From: Rhipidocladum racemiflorum
Lineage: Eukaryota; Streptophyta; Magnoliopsida; Poales; Poaceae
NCBI GenBank assembly: GCA_036346355.1
Contig: JAYEVF010000050.1
Location: forward strand, 124,001-188,000
DNA length: 64,000 nucleotides
Reading direction: 5' to 3'
Shown: one piece after another, positions 34,931 to 46,075 of the stretch
Layout of the letters: each line of letters begins with the position of its first letter
Numbering within the stretch: position 1 is the stretch's first letter
Program-made: the position numbers and the translations under genes
The notes under the pieces: generated by a model
Told to the model about the DNA's origin: nothing
What the model saw: the letters and a program-made list of their open reading frames with translations, nothing else
Database searches by the model: none

Positions 34931-35770
34931 TGTAATATCCCGAGTATTTTTATACTCGAAGCACTGTACCATTGTACACAAGCATTGTTCAATAATACAT
35001 CAAGTTTGTGTATTTCTGTATTTTGAGCTGAGTAGACTCGATTGGGATCCAAAATAACCCTTCAACTTAATTAAACTCACTCAAAATGTGGATTGAGTTC
35101 AGTTGCAGTTTGTAATTGTCCTTTTGGACAAATTGGAAATTTAGGAAATTAAATGTCTAAAAGTCCTCAAAAACTATCCAAAATATCTTAGAAGTATTCA
35201 AAATCAGCTTTAGATGTTTGAATCTTCAAGTTTTGGCATTGGACCAAAATGCCCTTCATAAGTGCATAGTGTCTATACATGTGCCAACTCATTTCCAAGC
35301 CTCCCCAAACCAGCCATTCCTCTCCCCAAACCGTGAGAGCTCAAGAGAAGGAGGCCCCAAGCCCTAGAGCACCAAATCCAGTCATTCGGAGGCGATTCGA
35401 CCGGCAGAAGCTGATTTGGAGGCAAGATTCGACGTCCTCATCGCGATCTCCACCTCCCAGACCCTCTCAAGTGAGTATTTCGTCGAGGTTCATCGACGTT
35501 TCTTGGAGCTCCCGTGGTGCTTTTGCAATCTGACTTGATTTCTCGGCTCCCGGGACTTCCCTCTTGCTGTAGCTACGACTCTCCCCTTCGTAGCTTCGCG
35601 TTTCGTCAAGTTCCCTCAAGCCCTAGCCTAGGTCATATCTAGGTGCCATGCATTCGACACATGGCATGGTAATTCTGCTTTAAAATCTAGACTCAGGTCG
35701 TCGTTAGGCTCATTTAACCCTATAGTCGACCTAGCTTTTGATCACCTTCATGTTCGCTCAAACCCATCGC

Positions 35771-36455
35771 TAGGTCTTCGATTTGTCGGAGTTCTAGTGG
35801 TGCATAGCATGTATAGACTGTTCCAATAGCAATTCTGGTGGCTAGAGTCGCCACCGGGGGAATCAGAATTCAATTTCACAAAGCCGAAATTTATTTTATT
35901 CGTCTAGGTGTTAATTATTTTTACGAAATACCAAAGGTCCGTAGCATGTAACGATAGCTCCGTTAGCTCTTCTGATAGCCCTGATCGCGATCAGAAGAGT
36001 CAGAATTCCATTTTGTCAAATCCTGCTGCAAGTTGTCAGCTCTAGGTCACTTTGTTTTTGGAAATTTGTAGAAGTCCGGTGAACAAATGGATAGTCTGGA
36101 TAGCCTCCTTGCGAGGTGAAACCTCGATTAGCAAAGTCGAAATTCAGTTTCGGCAATTTCTCAATGCACTTTGCAGCTCTAGGTCTCTTTTATTTTTATA
36201 AAATCCTAGAGCTCCGAGGCATGTAATGACTGCGCCATTAGTTCTCTTAGAGGCTAGAAAAGCAGTTAGAATCGCTAGATTTGCATTTTGCTAGCCCGCA
36301 TTTTATTTTGTTCCTCGAGATCCAGTTATTTTTATAAAGTGCCAAGGGCCTGTAGCACGCATGGTCAGCACTATCAGCTCTCCCGGTGCTTGTAAACGAG
36401 CTCAGAAGGGTTGGTTTTGCATTTTCCTAGCTCCCATTTTATTTTAGTGATCATA
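35771..36455 (+). repeat. Degenerate ~137-bp tandem repeat inside the solo LTR
   Basis: A TAGGTC-like motif followed by T-rich sequence, then a GTAGCATG-like motif and a GTTAGCTCT-like motif, recurs at 35771, 35905, 36043, 36180 and 36317 (spacings 134, 138, 137, 137). Copies are diverged, with short conserved islands such as AGCTCTAGGTC and TTATTTTTATAAA. Internal tandem repeats in U3 are common in long plant LTRs. Confidence 0.65.
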
Positions 36456-38265
36456 GTAACCAAAGCCATTTAATGAGTTTTTGCTTCGTTTAGCTTCGTT
36501 TAAGGTCACTAAGGTCGATAGCATGCTTCACGTATGCTTTAGATCGCATTCAAGCCGCTTTTCGGACTTTTCCCGTTTCTCGGGTGTTTGCCGAGTTTAA
36601 GCGGGCAATTGAGCAAAAGTCCAACTAAATTAAGTCAACTATGTTGGGGAATAGCTCCGACAGGTCGTAAGTATCCCTAAGCAACTAGCCGAGGGCTTAA
36701 AACAAGGCTTGCGGCATTCTTAGTCAAAATGGCCCTTTTGGGTGATTTGACTCGATTTCAAGCCATTTGGCCATTTTGGCCATTTTCCACATTTTAGTGC
36801 TTCTTTGCCAGTTAGCTATCGGAATAAGTCATTTAGGATCATTTAAGCCTAGTGAAGTCTACGTGCTTCTCGCGCAAGTGGAATCGCGTTTGAGCCGTTT
36901 TCGGACTTTATGCGATCGAAGGCGCATTTATCGAGCCAAATTACGCTTTTGATCCGAATTCAATGTAGGTTAAGTGAATTTTAGTGGGGTAAGGCCTATA
37001 TAGGTCCTAAATATCCTAAACTACCTATTAGTAAGCCTAAGAAAAGTCACCGCTTCATTTATTGCATTTTGCACCTTTTTGCCATTTTGGGCGAAAACGG
37101 CCGTTTTTAGCCGTTTTGGTCATTATGGCCGTTTTTGAAGATTTAAATCAAATTGCGTTTATACCGAGCGTTTTAGTTAAGTAGTGAGTGTTTTAATCCG
37201 TATCGGGAACCCACGCGGATTCGATCGCGTTTGGACTCAATACGGACTCAAAACGATTTTTGTCGGTAATTACTCCGCGGTTTTGTGTTTTGATTCAATT
37301 TTGGTCAATTTCATTAGGAATTGCTTTGAAACCGATCCAACTAAGTCCTAAATTCTTGCTTTAGCTTGTTGCGAAGTCGGAAAATCATTTCGCCCAAAAA
37401 TCCGCAAAAGTGGTCATTTGGCGGATTTCCGTCGAAACGATCGTTTTCGGCCGTTTCAGAAAAATTATCGTTTTAGCTCCCGGTTGATCGTTTTAGTACC
37501 AAACGAGTTCCACTAAGTTCCTTTAGGTCTATTATACCTATTTTTAGTATTTAACCAAATTTTGTTGTATTTTTCTTCAGTTTATATATTTTTATTCGCA
37601 TAGGGTAGAAACTGTCGTAATTGTCGCAATTTCGCCGTTTTTCTCTTTTCTTTTCTCTCGGAGCACTTGTTTGAGTCTTATTTGATGTTAAGTTGATGTT
37701 TATGCACTTAATTCTCTTTTTCGCTAATTTATTTCGCTTTCGTCGTTTTTCCTGTTTTTGCTCGTTTAGAGGCTAGCGAGTCAGGATTCGCATCAAGCAC
37801 TCCTGAAATCATCCCGGACATCACCGAAGAGCAACAACAAGGCAAGCACCTCCTTTGAACATATTGATCCCATATTTCACGATGTTTACTTTGATTTCTC
37901 AAACTATATGCATTGTTTAAATTCAATAAAGTGCTAGATTGTGGGAATGGTAGTTATACCCTGATTTGGTGGATTTCCTCAATTTAATTCCCTCGAATCC
38001 ATTGGCAACCTTAAGTAGGGTTAGACAATTAAATAAAATGTCAATTGGGTATAAACGAATCTAGTAACTGCACATGCTTAGACAATGCAATAGGAATGAG
38101 TCTGAAAATCAGTCATTTACCAAACACTCAAAACTATGGATTATGGTAATTGGTTTTGAAAATGTGACTTGTGAAAGTACTTTGGTAAATGTGGAATGTC
38201 TAGTCGATAATTAGACTTGGCGGGAGGTATATTATGTGCTAGTTACATTGGTGGCGAGTGGTTGG

Positions 38266-38270
38266 CTAGT
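38266..38270. other. Target-site duplication (left) of CRM-A
   Basis: CTAGT directly before the CRM-A LTR at 38271, matched by CTAGT at 46071-46075 directly after it. It proves insertion of CRM-A into the pre-existing solo LTR. Confidence 0.93.
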
Positions 38271-39194
38271 TGATGAGGACATCACTACCATGGATACGGC
38301 CATGTCTACAAACCCAATTGAAATCAACAATGTAATACAAGGGCCAATTACTCGAGCTCGCGCACGTCAATTCAATTGCCAGGTGAATGCGTTCCTCGGG
38401 TTGCATACAAATAATTTAATGAATGGAATGCTATTTAATCCTTGTAATGATTTTATTGTCCTTAGGAACCAAGGAGAAGGACTCCCAAAAGTCAAGCATG
38501 AAGCCAATTCTTCCGATTGCACAACTTCAACTCGGATTCGGCCTCCGGGACAGCACCAACTTAAAACGACCATAACTTTTGATCCACAAGGGTGTTTGAG
38601 GTCTATGAGTACTGGTTTGAAAGGTTTCGACGTCCTCTTTCCAACGGATCCGGCCCCACCTCCAAATTCCTACCGAGTCAACGGGAATATGCAAAACAAG
38701 TTCGGTCATCTTTCCAAATCCGAGACAAACTAGGAATACGAGTCCTATTCTGCCATGAATGTGTTTTGGACGCCCCAAGCATGGTTTTGGCCTCTTATTT
38801 CTCCTATATATAGCTAGGTAGTCCCCCAAAATAACTTGGGTTTTGGTTATTTGATAGTTTAGCCTTTTGCTACTATTTGAGTCTTTTAGACGTGCTCAAC
38901 AGCCGCCTAACAAGCTCCTTGTATCGGAACCCCAACTTTTCAATACTTCATCTATATTTGCAATTTTAGATTGCTTTTGCCTTGTTCTTGCTTGTTCTTC
39001 GATTGCTTGCAGGAATTGATCTTCGTGATCAGGTTGATCGTGCCCACGGCAAGGTCAATAACCCTCTGGAGTTGGTTTAGCGATTGCTAAGGCGCATCGT
39101 CGTTGTACGTTGTAGTCGGATCGTCAAAGTCGTCTCCTCCCAAATCGAAGGTTATCATTCTCATCGAAAGATCGGGACACCCAGTGTCACATCA
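38271..39194 (+). repeat. CRM-A 5' LTR (924 bp)
   Basis: TGATGAGGACATC...GTGTCACATCA. Its first ~300 bp contain an open frame for the CR-like tail (GPITRARARQFNCQVN), which in the 3' LTR would be read as the end of integrase. TATA box at 38804-38812; U5 carries the conserved block near 39080-39100 (GCGATTGCTAAGGCGC in this sense). Confidence 0.95.
38804..38812 (+). promoter_or_regulatory. TATA box of the CRM-A 5' LTR
   Basis: TATATATAG about 535 bp into the LTR, after a GC-richer U3. The same motif lies at 45683-45691 in the 3' LTR. It is the expected pol II start region, leaving roughly 360 bp for R and U5. Corresponding TATAAATAG motifs occur in CRM-C LTRs. Confidence 0.65.
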
Positions 39195-39196
39195 AG

Positions 39197-39208
39197 TGGT
39201 ATCAGAGC
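39197..39208 (+). promoter_or_regulatory. CRM-A primer binding site
   Basis: TGGTATCAGAGC starts 2 nt (AG) after the LTR end. It is complementary to the 3' end of initiator tRNA-Met, the minus-strand DNA primer. Confidence 0.92.
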
Positions 39209-40400
39209 TTCAGTTGATCGGTGAGAATATCAGTGCCTTAGGTTAGTTTTTGATTTCTGTCCTAAATTGAAAACTACTCCACAAAAATTCAACCTTTAGT
39301 TTCAATCTGTTATTTTAGTGAGTTTTGTTAGGTTTTGATCCATTAGAGTCCATGTTTTAGTTGCTAATCTTTCCTTTCCTTCGCGTAGCTTCAATTCTTC
39401 AATTCTGTCCAGTTTGGTATTTCAAGCATAACTTTCACATACGATCTCGAATTTTTGTGTTCTTGCACTCTATTGAAAGCTGAGGATATAAGCTTCAATT
39501 CCTTCCATAGTCAACCAATCAAAATCGGTGATCTTCCAACATTAATCTAGGCGACAAGTTTGCTGCCCTAGAAAAACATCAGTACACCTACCTTTGGGAA
39601 CCAATTCATCCTTTGTGAACACTTTGATCCTATTTGAGACTAGCTTGTTAATATTGCTTAGGGCTGCTCTACTTGATACATTGCACAATCTTCAGTTATC
39701 ATATCATATTATCTTGTGACACCGAGTTAGGGATTCCAAAACTTTGTTCATACTAGTGTTGGCCGAAAGTCACCAAAAGAAAGAAAAGAGAAAGAGCCAA
39801 AAGGCTAAAAAAAAGGAAAAGAAAAAGAAAATTGTGGCCGGTCACACTACATTGAGCAAAACCCTAATTTGTGTTTGTTACTTTTAATATTGTGCAATTT
39901 ATTAATTAGTAAGCAATCTTGTGCCCTTTTTACTTTCTCAAAGCAATAAGTTAGCGTCTCTACGACTTGTGCAATAGAGCTTTTGGTGCATCACTTATAT
40001 TTTATAGCTCATTCCTTGATTGCATAAGTGCCATCATCTTTGCGTGTGTGTTGCCTTCAAATTCACTTATATCCTTGAGATCGGCAACTAGGGCTTGTGA
40101 ATTCTAGTTTGGATCATTACTTATCATTACAATAACTAGACTTATCAGATTGCATAGGAAATAAATATTGCCTATCCAAGATCCACATCCAACCCGTACT
40201 TTTGTTCGGTCCCTTGGCAATCGCTTTATCCAAGCTTGGAGAACTTTTGACCACGCCAACGGCCGGCAACACCTGCTACATGGTAAGAACTTGTAAGAGC
40301 TTTGGTCATAGGCTTGAGTGTTGAGAGACTTGCCACCACCTCCTAGTAGTTGATAGGAACATTTTACTTGTGTTTTTTGTTTCCTTGTCTTCTACTAACC
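39209..40400 (+). other. CRM-A untranslated leader
   Basis: About 1.2 kb with no credible gene. A purine-rich stretch at about 39773-39832 (AAAGAAAAGAGAAAG..., AAAAAAAAGGAAAAG) lies about 600 bases before gag, matching the A-run in the CRM-B leader. An upstream in-frame Met at 40350 exists, but the conserved Gag start is at 40401. Confidence 0.75.
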
Positions 40401-41957
40401 ATGTCAGGTGACGAGAGATCGCTGCACCACTCTCCACGAACAAAGGGCATCATTGCTCACTTTGAGAGGATGACGAGGGAGACCACCGAGGGTCTTAGCG
40501 AGGATGTACGACTCACTAATGAGCGTATGTCGATGCAAGAGGACCGTCTCAGATCCATCGAGGCCGCACAAGGGATTGCTAACACTACTCTTGCTACTAT
40601 TTTGGCTAGACTTGATACTTTTGCAGCTGCTGCATCTGGGGCTTCCAATCCGCCACTGCGTCATCCAAATAACACTTCAGCTCCACGGGAGAGGCATCCA
40701 GCAGACTTAGAAGAACAAAACGAAGAGAACCAATATGACGACACCACTGATTTGGAGGAAGACAACATCAATTACGACAATAATCGTGACCATCGTCGGC
40801 TACGCTTCAATCAGCAAGGTATGCGACGTGATCCTCCACGACCCAGGTAACGAGAACGAGATGATATTTTCCATAAGGTAAATTTCAATATGCCACCTTT
40901 CGAAGGTAAATATGATCCTGATGGTTACCTTAGTTGGGAATTACTTGTTGATCAAAAATTTGCATGCCATGATTTTCCTGAGAATAGAAGAGTTAGGGCT
41001 GCCACTAGTGAATTCTCTGATTTTGCGTCTATTTGGTGGAGAGAACATTGTCGCTCTCATCCAAATAATATACCCACCACTTGGGAAGCATTAAAATTGC
41101 TAATGAGGCACAGATTTGTTCCTTCATACTATGGAAGAGATTTATTGAATAAATTGCAGCGCCTACACCAAGGTAAGAATTCAGTGGAAGAATATTACCA
41201 AGAATTACAAATTGGCATGTTGCGTTGTGGCTTAATTGAGAATGAGGAAGCTTCTATGGCTCGTTTTCTAGGTGGGTTAAATCGAGAAATCCAGGACATT
41301 CTAGATTATAAGGATTATAATTCGATGACTCGTTTATTCCATCTTGCTTGTAAAGCTGAACGTGAAGTGCAGGGTCGACAATCGAGGGCAAAAGCTAACT
41401 TTTCTACAGGACGAGCTACTACATGGGCACCGCACACCCCTGCTGCCCCATCCAGTCGTACCACTACCCCGACCCCCTCCAACAACAAAATGACGCACTC
41501 CACTTCAAATTCAGCACCCCCATAAACCCCCACGAGGAGTGCCACACAAGCCCCTACCAAAAGCTCGTCAGCATCTGTCACCTCAACGGGACGCACAAAA
41601 GATATTCAATGCCATCGCTGCAAGGGTTTTGGCCACATGATGAAGGAGTGTCCAAACAAGCGCGTGCTAATAACCCGCGAAGATGGCGAGTACGATTCTG
41701 CAAGTGATCTTGATGAAGAAACATATGCTTTGCTTGCGGAACATGAAAACGGCGATCCAAACTCAAAACATGAAGAAGAGCACGTGAGCGCTGCTGATGC
41801 TGATCAATATTTGAGTATTATTGCGCACCGTGTGCTTAGTGCTCAGATTGCCCGTACCGAGCCAAATCAACGCCACAATTTGTTTTACACTAAAGGCGTC
41901 GTCAAAGAAAGATCCATTCGAATAATCATTGATGGTGGGAGTTGCAATAATCATTGA
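40401..41957 (+). pseudogene. gag: CRM-A gag and protease start, two internal stops
   Basis: It starts MSGDERSLHHSPRTKG, conserved with CRM-B. One frame of 519 codons is interrupted by TAA at 40848-40850 (other copies read GAA) and TAA at 41523-41525 (others CAA). It holds the capsid-type core (PDGYLSWELLVDQKFACHD; EALKLLMRHRFVPSYY), an R-rich stretch, the zinc knuckle CHRCKGFGHMMKEC (CX2CX4HX4C), and the protease motif IIIDGGSCNN. The frame then ends at a copied ATAATCATTGATGGTGG segment (41928-41963) that replaced NLASMDM codons. Both stops are substitutions, unlike the indels seen in other copies, and look like true decay. Confidence 0.92.
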
Positions 41958-44302
41958 TGGTGGAGAAGCTAGCACTATCCACTAGACCACACCCTCAGCC
42001 CTACTACATTCAATGGTTCAACAATAGCGGCAAGCTCAAGGTAACACGCCTGGTAAGAGTACATTTCGCTTTAGGTTCTTATCATGATTATGTTGACTGC
42101 GATGTCGTACCTATGCAAGCATGCTCTATGTTATTAGGTAGACCTTGGCAATATGATAAGAATTGTTTACATCACGGTAGAACCAATCAATACTCTTTCA
42201 TGCATAAAGAAAAGAAGATTGTGTTACATCCAATGTCGCCTGATGCCATTGTAAAAGATGAGATCGCTAGAGCTAGCAAAGAGAAAAATCGAGAGAGAAC
42301 TAATAGTGAAAATCAGATTGTCGCAAAGGAGTTTGAACAAAATCAAAAGAAAGAATCTAACTCGGATGGTGATAAGAAAAATGAGATTAAATTGAAAGGT
42401 GCATGTTTTCTTGCAACAAAATCTGATGTGAACGAGTTGGATACAAGTAGTTATTCTTGCTATGCTCTGGTTTGCAAACAAACTTTGTTTTCACTAGAGG
42501 AGATGTCTCTTTCTTTGCCTCCTTTCGTCGCTAACCTTTTGCAGGAATACACTGACATCTTTCCAAAGGACATCCCCTCAGGGCTGCCGCCAATTAGAGG
42601 GATTGAGCACCAAATTGACCTCATTCCAGGGGCATCCTTGCCCAACCGAGCGCCATACAGAACCAACCCTGAAGAGACTAAAGAGATACAACGCCAAGTT
42701 CAAGAATTGCTTGATAAATCTCTTAGTCCTTGTGCTGTTCCAGTCATTTTAGTACCTAAGAAAGATGGAACATGGCGTATGTGTGTGGATTGTAGAGCAA
42801 TTAATAATATCACCATTAGATATCGCCATCCTATTCCTAGGTTAGACGATATGCTTGATGAGTTAAGTGGCTCTACTATATTCTCTAAAGTTGATTTGCG
42901 TAGTGGGTACCACCAGATTCGCATGAAGTTAGGAGATGAATGGAAAACAGCATTTAAAACTAAGTTCGGTTTATATGAGTGGTTAGTTATGCCGTTTGGA
43001 TTAACTAATGCACCTAGCACTTTTATGCGATTGATGAACGAGGTTTTACGTGCTTTCATTGGAAAATTTGTGGTGGTTTACTTTGATGATATCTTGATCT
43101 ACAGCAAATCTTTAGAAGACCATCTTGAACATTTACGTGTTGTTTTTAATGCTTTACGCGATGCACGTTTATTTGGTAACCTTGATAAGTGCACCTTTTG
43201 CACGGATCGAGTCTCTTTTCTTGGCTATGTTGTTACTCCACAGGGAATTGAAGTTGATCAAGCCAAGGTTGAAGCGATACAGAGTTGGCCGACTCCTAAC
43301 ACGGTCACACAGGTGCGGAGTTTCCTAGGACTTGCTGGATTCTATCGTCGTTTTGTGAAGGACTTCAGCACAATCGCCGCACCTTTGAATGAACTCACCA
43401 AGAAGGGTGTGCCTTTTGTTTGGGGCAAGTCACAGGAAGATGCCTTCAATGTTCTGAAAGCTAAGTTAACACATGCACCTTTACTCCAACTTCCAAACTT
43501 TTCTAAGACTTTTGAACTAGAATGTGATGCTACTGGAATTGGTTTGGGTGGTGTTCTGTTACAAGAAGGAAAACCTGTTGCTTATTTTAGTGAGAAGTTG
43601 AGTGGGCCTAGTTTGAACTATTCTACGTATGATAAAGAGTTATATGCGCTAGTTCGAACTTTAGAAACATGGCAACATTATTTATGGCCCAAGGAATTTG
43701 TTATACATTCTGATCATGAATCGTTAAAACATATTAGAAGTCAAGCTAAACTGAACCGTAGACATGCAAAGTGGGTTGAATTCATTGAGTCATTTCCTTA
43801 TGTCATCAAACACAAAAAGGGAAAGGATAATGTCATTGCTGATGCCTTGTCTAGGAGATATACCATGCTCTCACAACTTGACTTCAAAATTTTTGGTTTG
43901 GAAACGATTAAAGAGCAATATGTGCATGATAATGATTTTAAAGATGTGTTGCTCAATTTTAAAGAGGGAAAAACATGGAACAAATTTGTCCTCAATAATG
44001 GGTTTGTGTTTAGAGCAAACAAACTATGCATTCCAGCTAGTTCTGTTCGTTTGTTATTGCTACAGGAAGCGCATGGAGGAGGGTTGATGGGACACTTTGG
44101 TGTGAAGAAGGCGGAGGACATACTCGCTAGCCATTTTTTTGGGCCCAAGATGAGGCGAGGCGTGGAGCGTTTCATCGCTCGCTGCTCTACATGTCAAAAA
44201 GCTAAGTCACGACTTAATCCACATGGTTTATACATGCCTCTGCCTGTTCCTAAGCGTGCCTTGGGAAGACATTTCTATGGACTTTGTTTTAGGACTTCCT
44301 AG
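41954..44302 (+). pseudogene. pol: CRM-A pol: protease end, RT, RNase H, integrase zinc finger (782 aa)
   Basis: Long open frame. RT includes SKVDLRSGYHQ, MPFGLTNAPSTF and YFDD (about residues 376-379). RNase H acidic residues lie in LECDATGIG (Asp ~524), DKELYAL (Glu ~562), HSDHES (Asp ~587) and VIADALSR (Asp ~630). The integrase HHCC finger has His ~707 and ~714 and Cys ~744 and ~747 (RCSTC). A 15-bp deletion removes GYVRE just before SLSPCAVP in the RT N-terminus, where every other copy has it. The frame ends early because of an extra A near 44252 (CCTAAGCGTGCC against CCTAGCGTGCC). Frame-separated from gag by the rearrangement at 41940-41963. Confidence 0.93.
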
Positions 44303-44966
44303 AACAAAGAAGGGGAGGGATAGTATCTTTGTTGTTGTGGATAGATTTTCTAAGATGGCACACTTTATTCCTTGTCACAAAAGCGATGATGCTACCAACA
44401 TTGCCGATTTATTCTTTCGTGAAATTGTTCGCTTGCATGGTGTGCCAAACACAATAGTTTCAGATCGAGACACAAAATTTTTAAGCCACTTTTGGAGAAC
44501 TTTGTGGGCTAAATTGGGGACTAAACTTTTATTTTCTACTACTTGTCATCCCCAAACTGATGGACAAACTGAGGTCGTTAATCGAACTTTATCTACCATG
44601 CTTAGGGCTGTTTTGAAAAAGAACATTAAATTGTGGGAAGAATGCTTGCCTCATATTGAGTTTGCTTATAATCGTTCTATGCATTCTACTACTAAGATGT
44701 GTCCTTTTGAGATTGTATATGGATTTGTACCTCATGCTCCAATTGATTTGTTACCTCTTCCATCTTCGGAGAAATTGAATTTTGATGCTAAACAACGTGC
44801 TGATTTGATTATGAAAATGCATGAGACAACTAAAGAAAACATAGAGCGCATGAATGCTAAATATAAACTTGCTGGTAGTAAGGGAAGGAAGCATGTAACT
44901 TTTGAACCTGGGGATTTAGTTTGGTTGCATTTGCGAAAAGATCGATTCGGAATTAAGAAAATCTAA
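44223..44966 (+). pseudogene. CRM-A integrase core (247-aa frame)
   Basis: It continues integrase in the next frame after the shift near 44252. The DDE triad is visible: Asp ~20 (ISMDFV), Asp ~81 (VSDRDTKF) and Glu ~117 (DGQTEVVN). The C-terminal GPY/F-type region begins (FEPGDLVWLHLRKDRF) but the frame ends at 44966, where bases are missing (GATCGATTCGGAATTAAG against GATCGATTCCCAGAATTAAG in related copies). Confidence 0.9.
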
Positions 44967-45000
44967 GTTGATGCCATGAGCAGATGGTCCTTTCAAAGTA

Positions 45001-45213
45001 TTGGCAAAGATTAATGATAATGCATATAAGCTTGAATTGCCTGCAGATTTTGGGGTTAGTCCCACATTCAACATTGCCGATTTGAAACCATACATGGGAG
45101 AAGATGATGAGCTTGAGTCGAGGGCGACTCAAATGCAAGAAGGGAGGATGATGAGGACATCACTACCATGGATACGGCCATGTCTACAAACCCAATTGAA
45201 ATCAACAATGTAA
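45001..45213 (+). pseudogene. CRM-A integrase C-terminus crossing the polypurine tract
   Basis: It encodes AKINDNAYKLELPADFGVSP, then LKPYMGEDDELESRATQMQEG, then enters the 3' LTR in the wrong frame (RMMRTSLP) because the polypurine tract has GGG instead of GGGG. In the four-G copies this point continues DDEDITTMDTA into the CR-like tail. Here the 3' LTR also has an extra base in the CR segment (GCGCCGCGTC), so the tail is doubly broken. Confidence 0.85.
45134..45148 (+). other. CRM-A polypurine tract
   Basis: TGCAAGAAGGGAGGA directly before the 3' LTR. It is both the plus-strand primer site and coding sequence for the integrase tail. Confidence 0.88.
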
Positions 45214-46070
45214 TACAAGAGCCAATTACTCGAGCTCGCGCCGCGTCAATTCAATTGCCAGGTGAATGCGTTCCTCGGGTTGCATACAAATAATTTAATG
45301 AATGGAATGCTATTTAATCCTTGTAATGATTTTATTGTCCTTAGGAACCAAGGAGAAGGACTCCCAAAAGTCAAGCATGAAGCCAATTCTTCCGGTGCAC
45401 AACTTCAACTCGGATTCGGCCTCCGGGACAGCACCAACTTAAAACGACCATAACTTTTGATCCACAAGGGTGTTTGAGGTCTATGAGTACTGGTTTGAAA
45501 GGTTTCGACGTCCTCTTTCCAACGGATCCGGCCCCACCTCCAAATTCCTACCGAGTCAACGGGAATATGCAAAACAAGTTCGGTCATCTTTCCAAATCCG
45601 AGACAAACTAGGAATACGAGTCCTATTCTGCCATGAATGTGTTTTGGACGCCCCAAGCATGGTTTTGGCCTCTTATTTCTCCTATATATAGCTAGGTAGT
45701 CCCCAAAATAACTTGGGTTTTGGTTATTTGATAGTTTAGCCTTTTGCTACTATTTGAGTCTTTTAGGCGTGCTCAACAGCCGCCTAACAAGCTCCTTGTA
45801 TCGAACCCCAACTTTTCAATACTTCATCTATATTTGCAATTTTAGATTGCTTTTGCCTTGTTCTTGCTTGTTCTTCGATTGCTTGCAGGAATTGATCTTC
45901 GTGATCAGGTTGATCGTGCCCACGGCAAGGTCAATAACCCTCTGGAGTTGGTTTAGCGATTGCTAAGGCGCATCATCGTTGTACGTTGTAGTCAGATCGT
46001 CAAAGTCGTCTCCTCCCAAATCGAAGGTTATCATTCTCATCGAAAGATCGGGACACCCAGTGTTACATCA
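45149..46070 (+). repeat. CRM-A 3' LTR (922 bp)
   Basis: Same termini as the 5' LTR, ending GTGTTACATCA. Differences noticed from the 5' copy include GAGCC for GGGCC near 45219, GCGCCGCG for GCGCACG near 45238, CCCC for CCCCC near 45701, ATCATCG for ATCGTCG near 45972, CAGATCG for CGGATCG near 45993 and GTTAC for GTCAC near 46061. Confidence 0.95.
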
Positions 46071-46075
46071 CTAGT
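46071..46075. other. Target-site duplication (right) of CRM-A
   Basis: CTAGT, identical to 38266-38270. The solo LTR continues at 46076. Confidence 0.93.

Larger units (their letters stand above)
38271..46070 (+). mobile_element. CRM-A retrotransposon, structurally complete, nested in the solo LTR
   Basis: A 7.8-kb plus-strand Ty3/gypsy element with LTRs 38271-39194 and 45149-46070, PBS, leader, gag, pol, polypurine tract and a CTAGT target-site duplication. Domain order is Gag, protease, RT, RNase H, integrase, as in chromoviruses. Pol and the LTR-encoded tail resemble the CRM clade. gag has two in-frame stops, the protease-pol junction has a local rearrangement, RT has a 15-bp deletion, and integrase has two frameshifts, so it is non-autonomous as written. 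I noticed about nine differences between the LTRs, some of them indels, so insertion is recent. Confidence 0.95.

Noticed and set aside
36767..36952. Short frames in the solo LTR (36767-36952, 35279-35533, 47033-47272)
   Set aside because: Short, unlike any known family that I recognise, and embedded in LTR sequence with a clear TG...CA and duplication structure.
40350..40400. Upstream in-frame Met before CRM-A gag giving a hydrophobic N-terminus (resembling a signal peptide)
   Set aside because: The conserved Gag start MSGDE is at 40401 in CRM-A and at the equivalent place in CRM-B (23815). The upstream codons are leader sequence.
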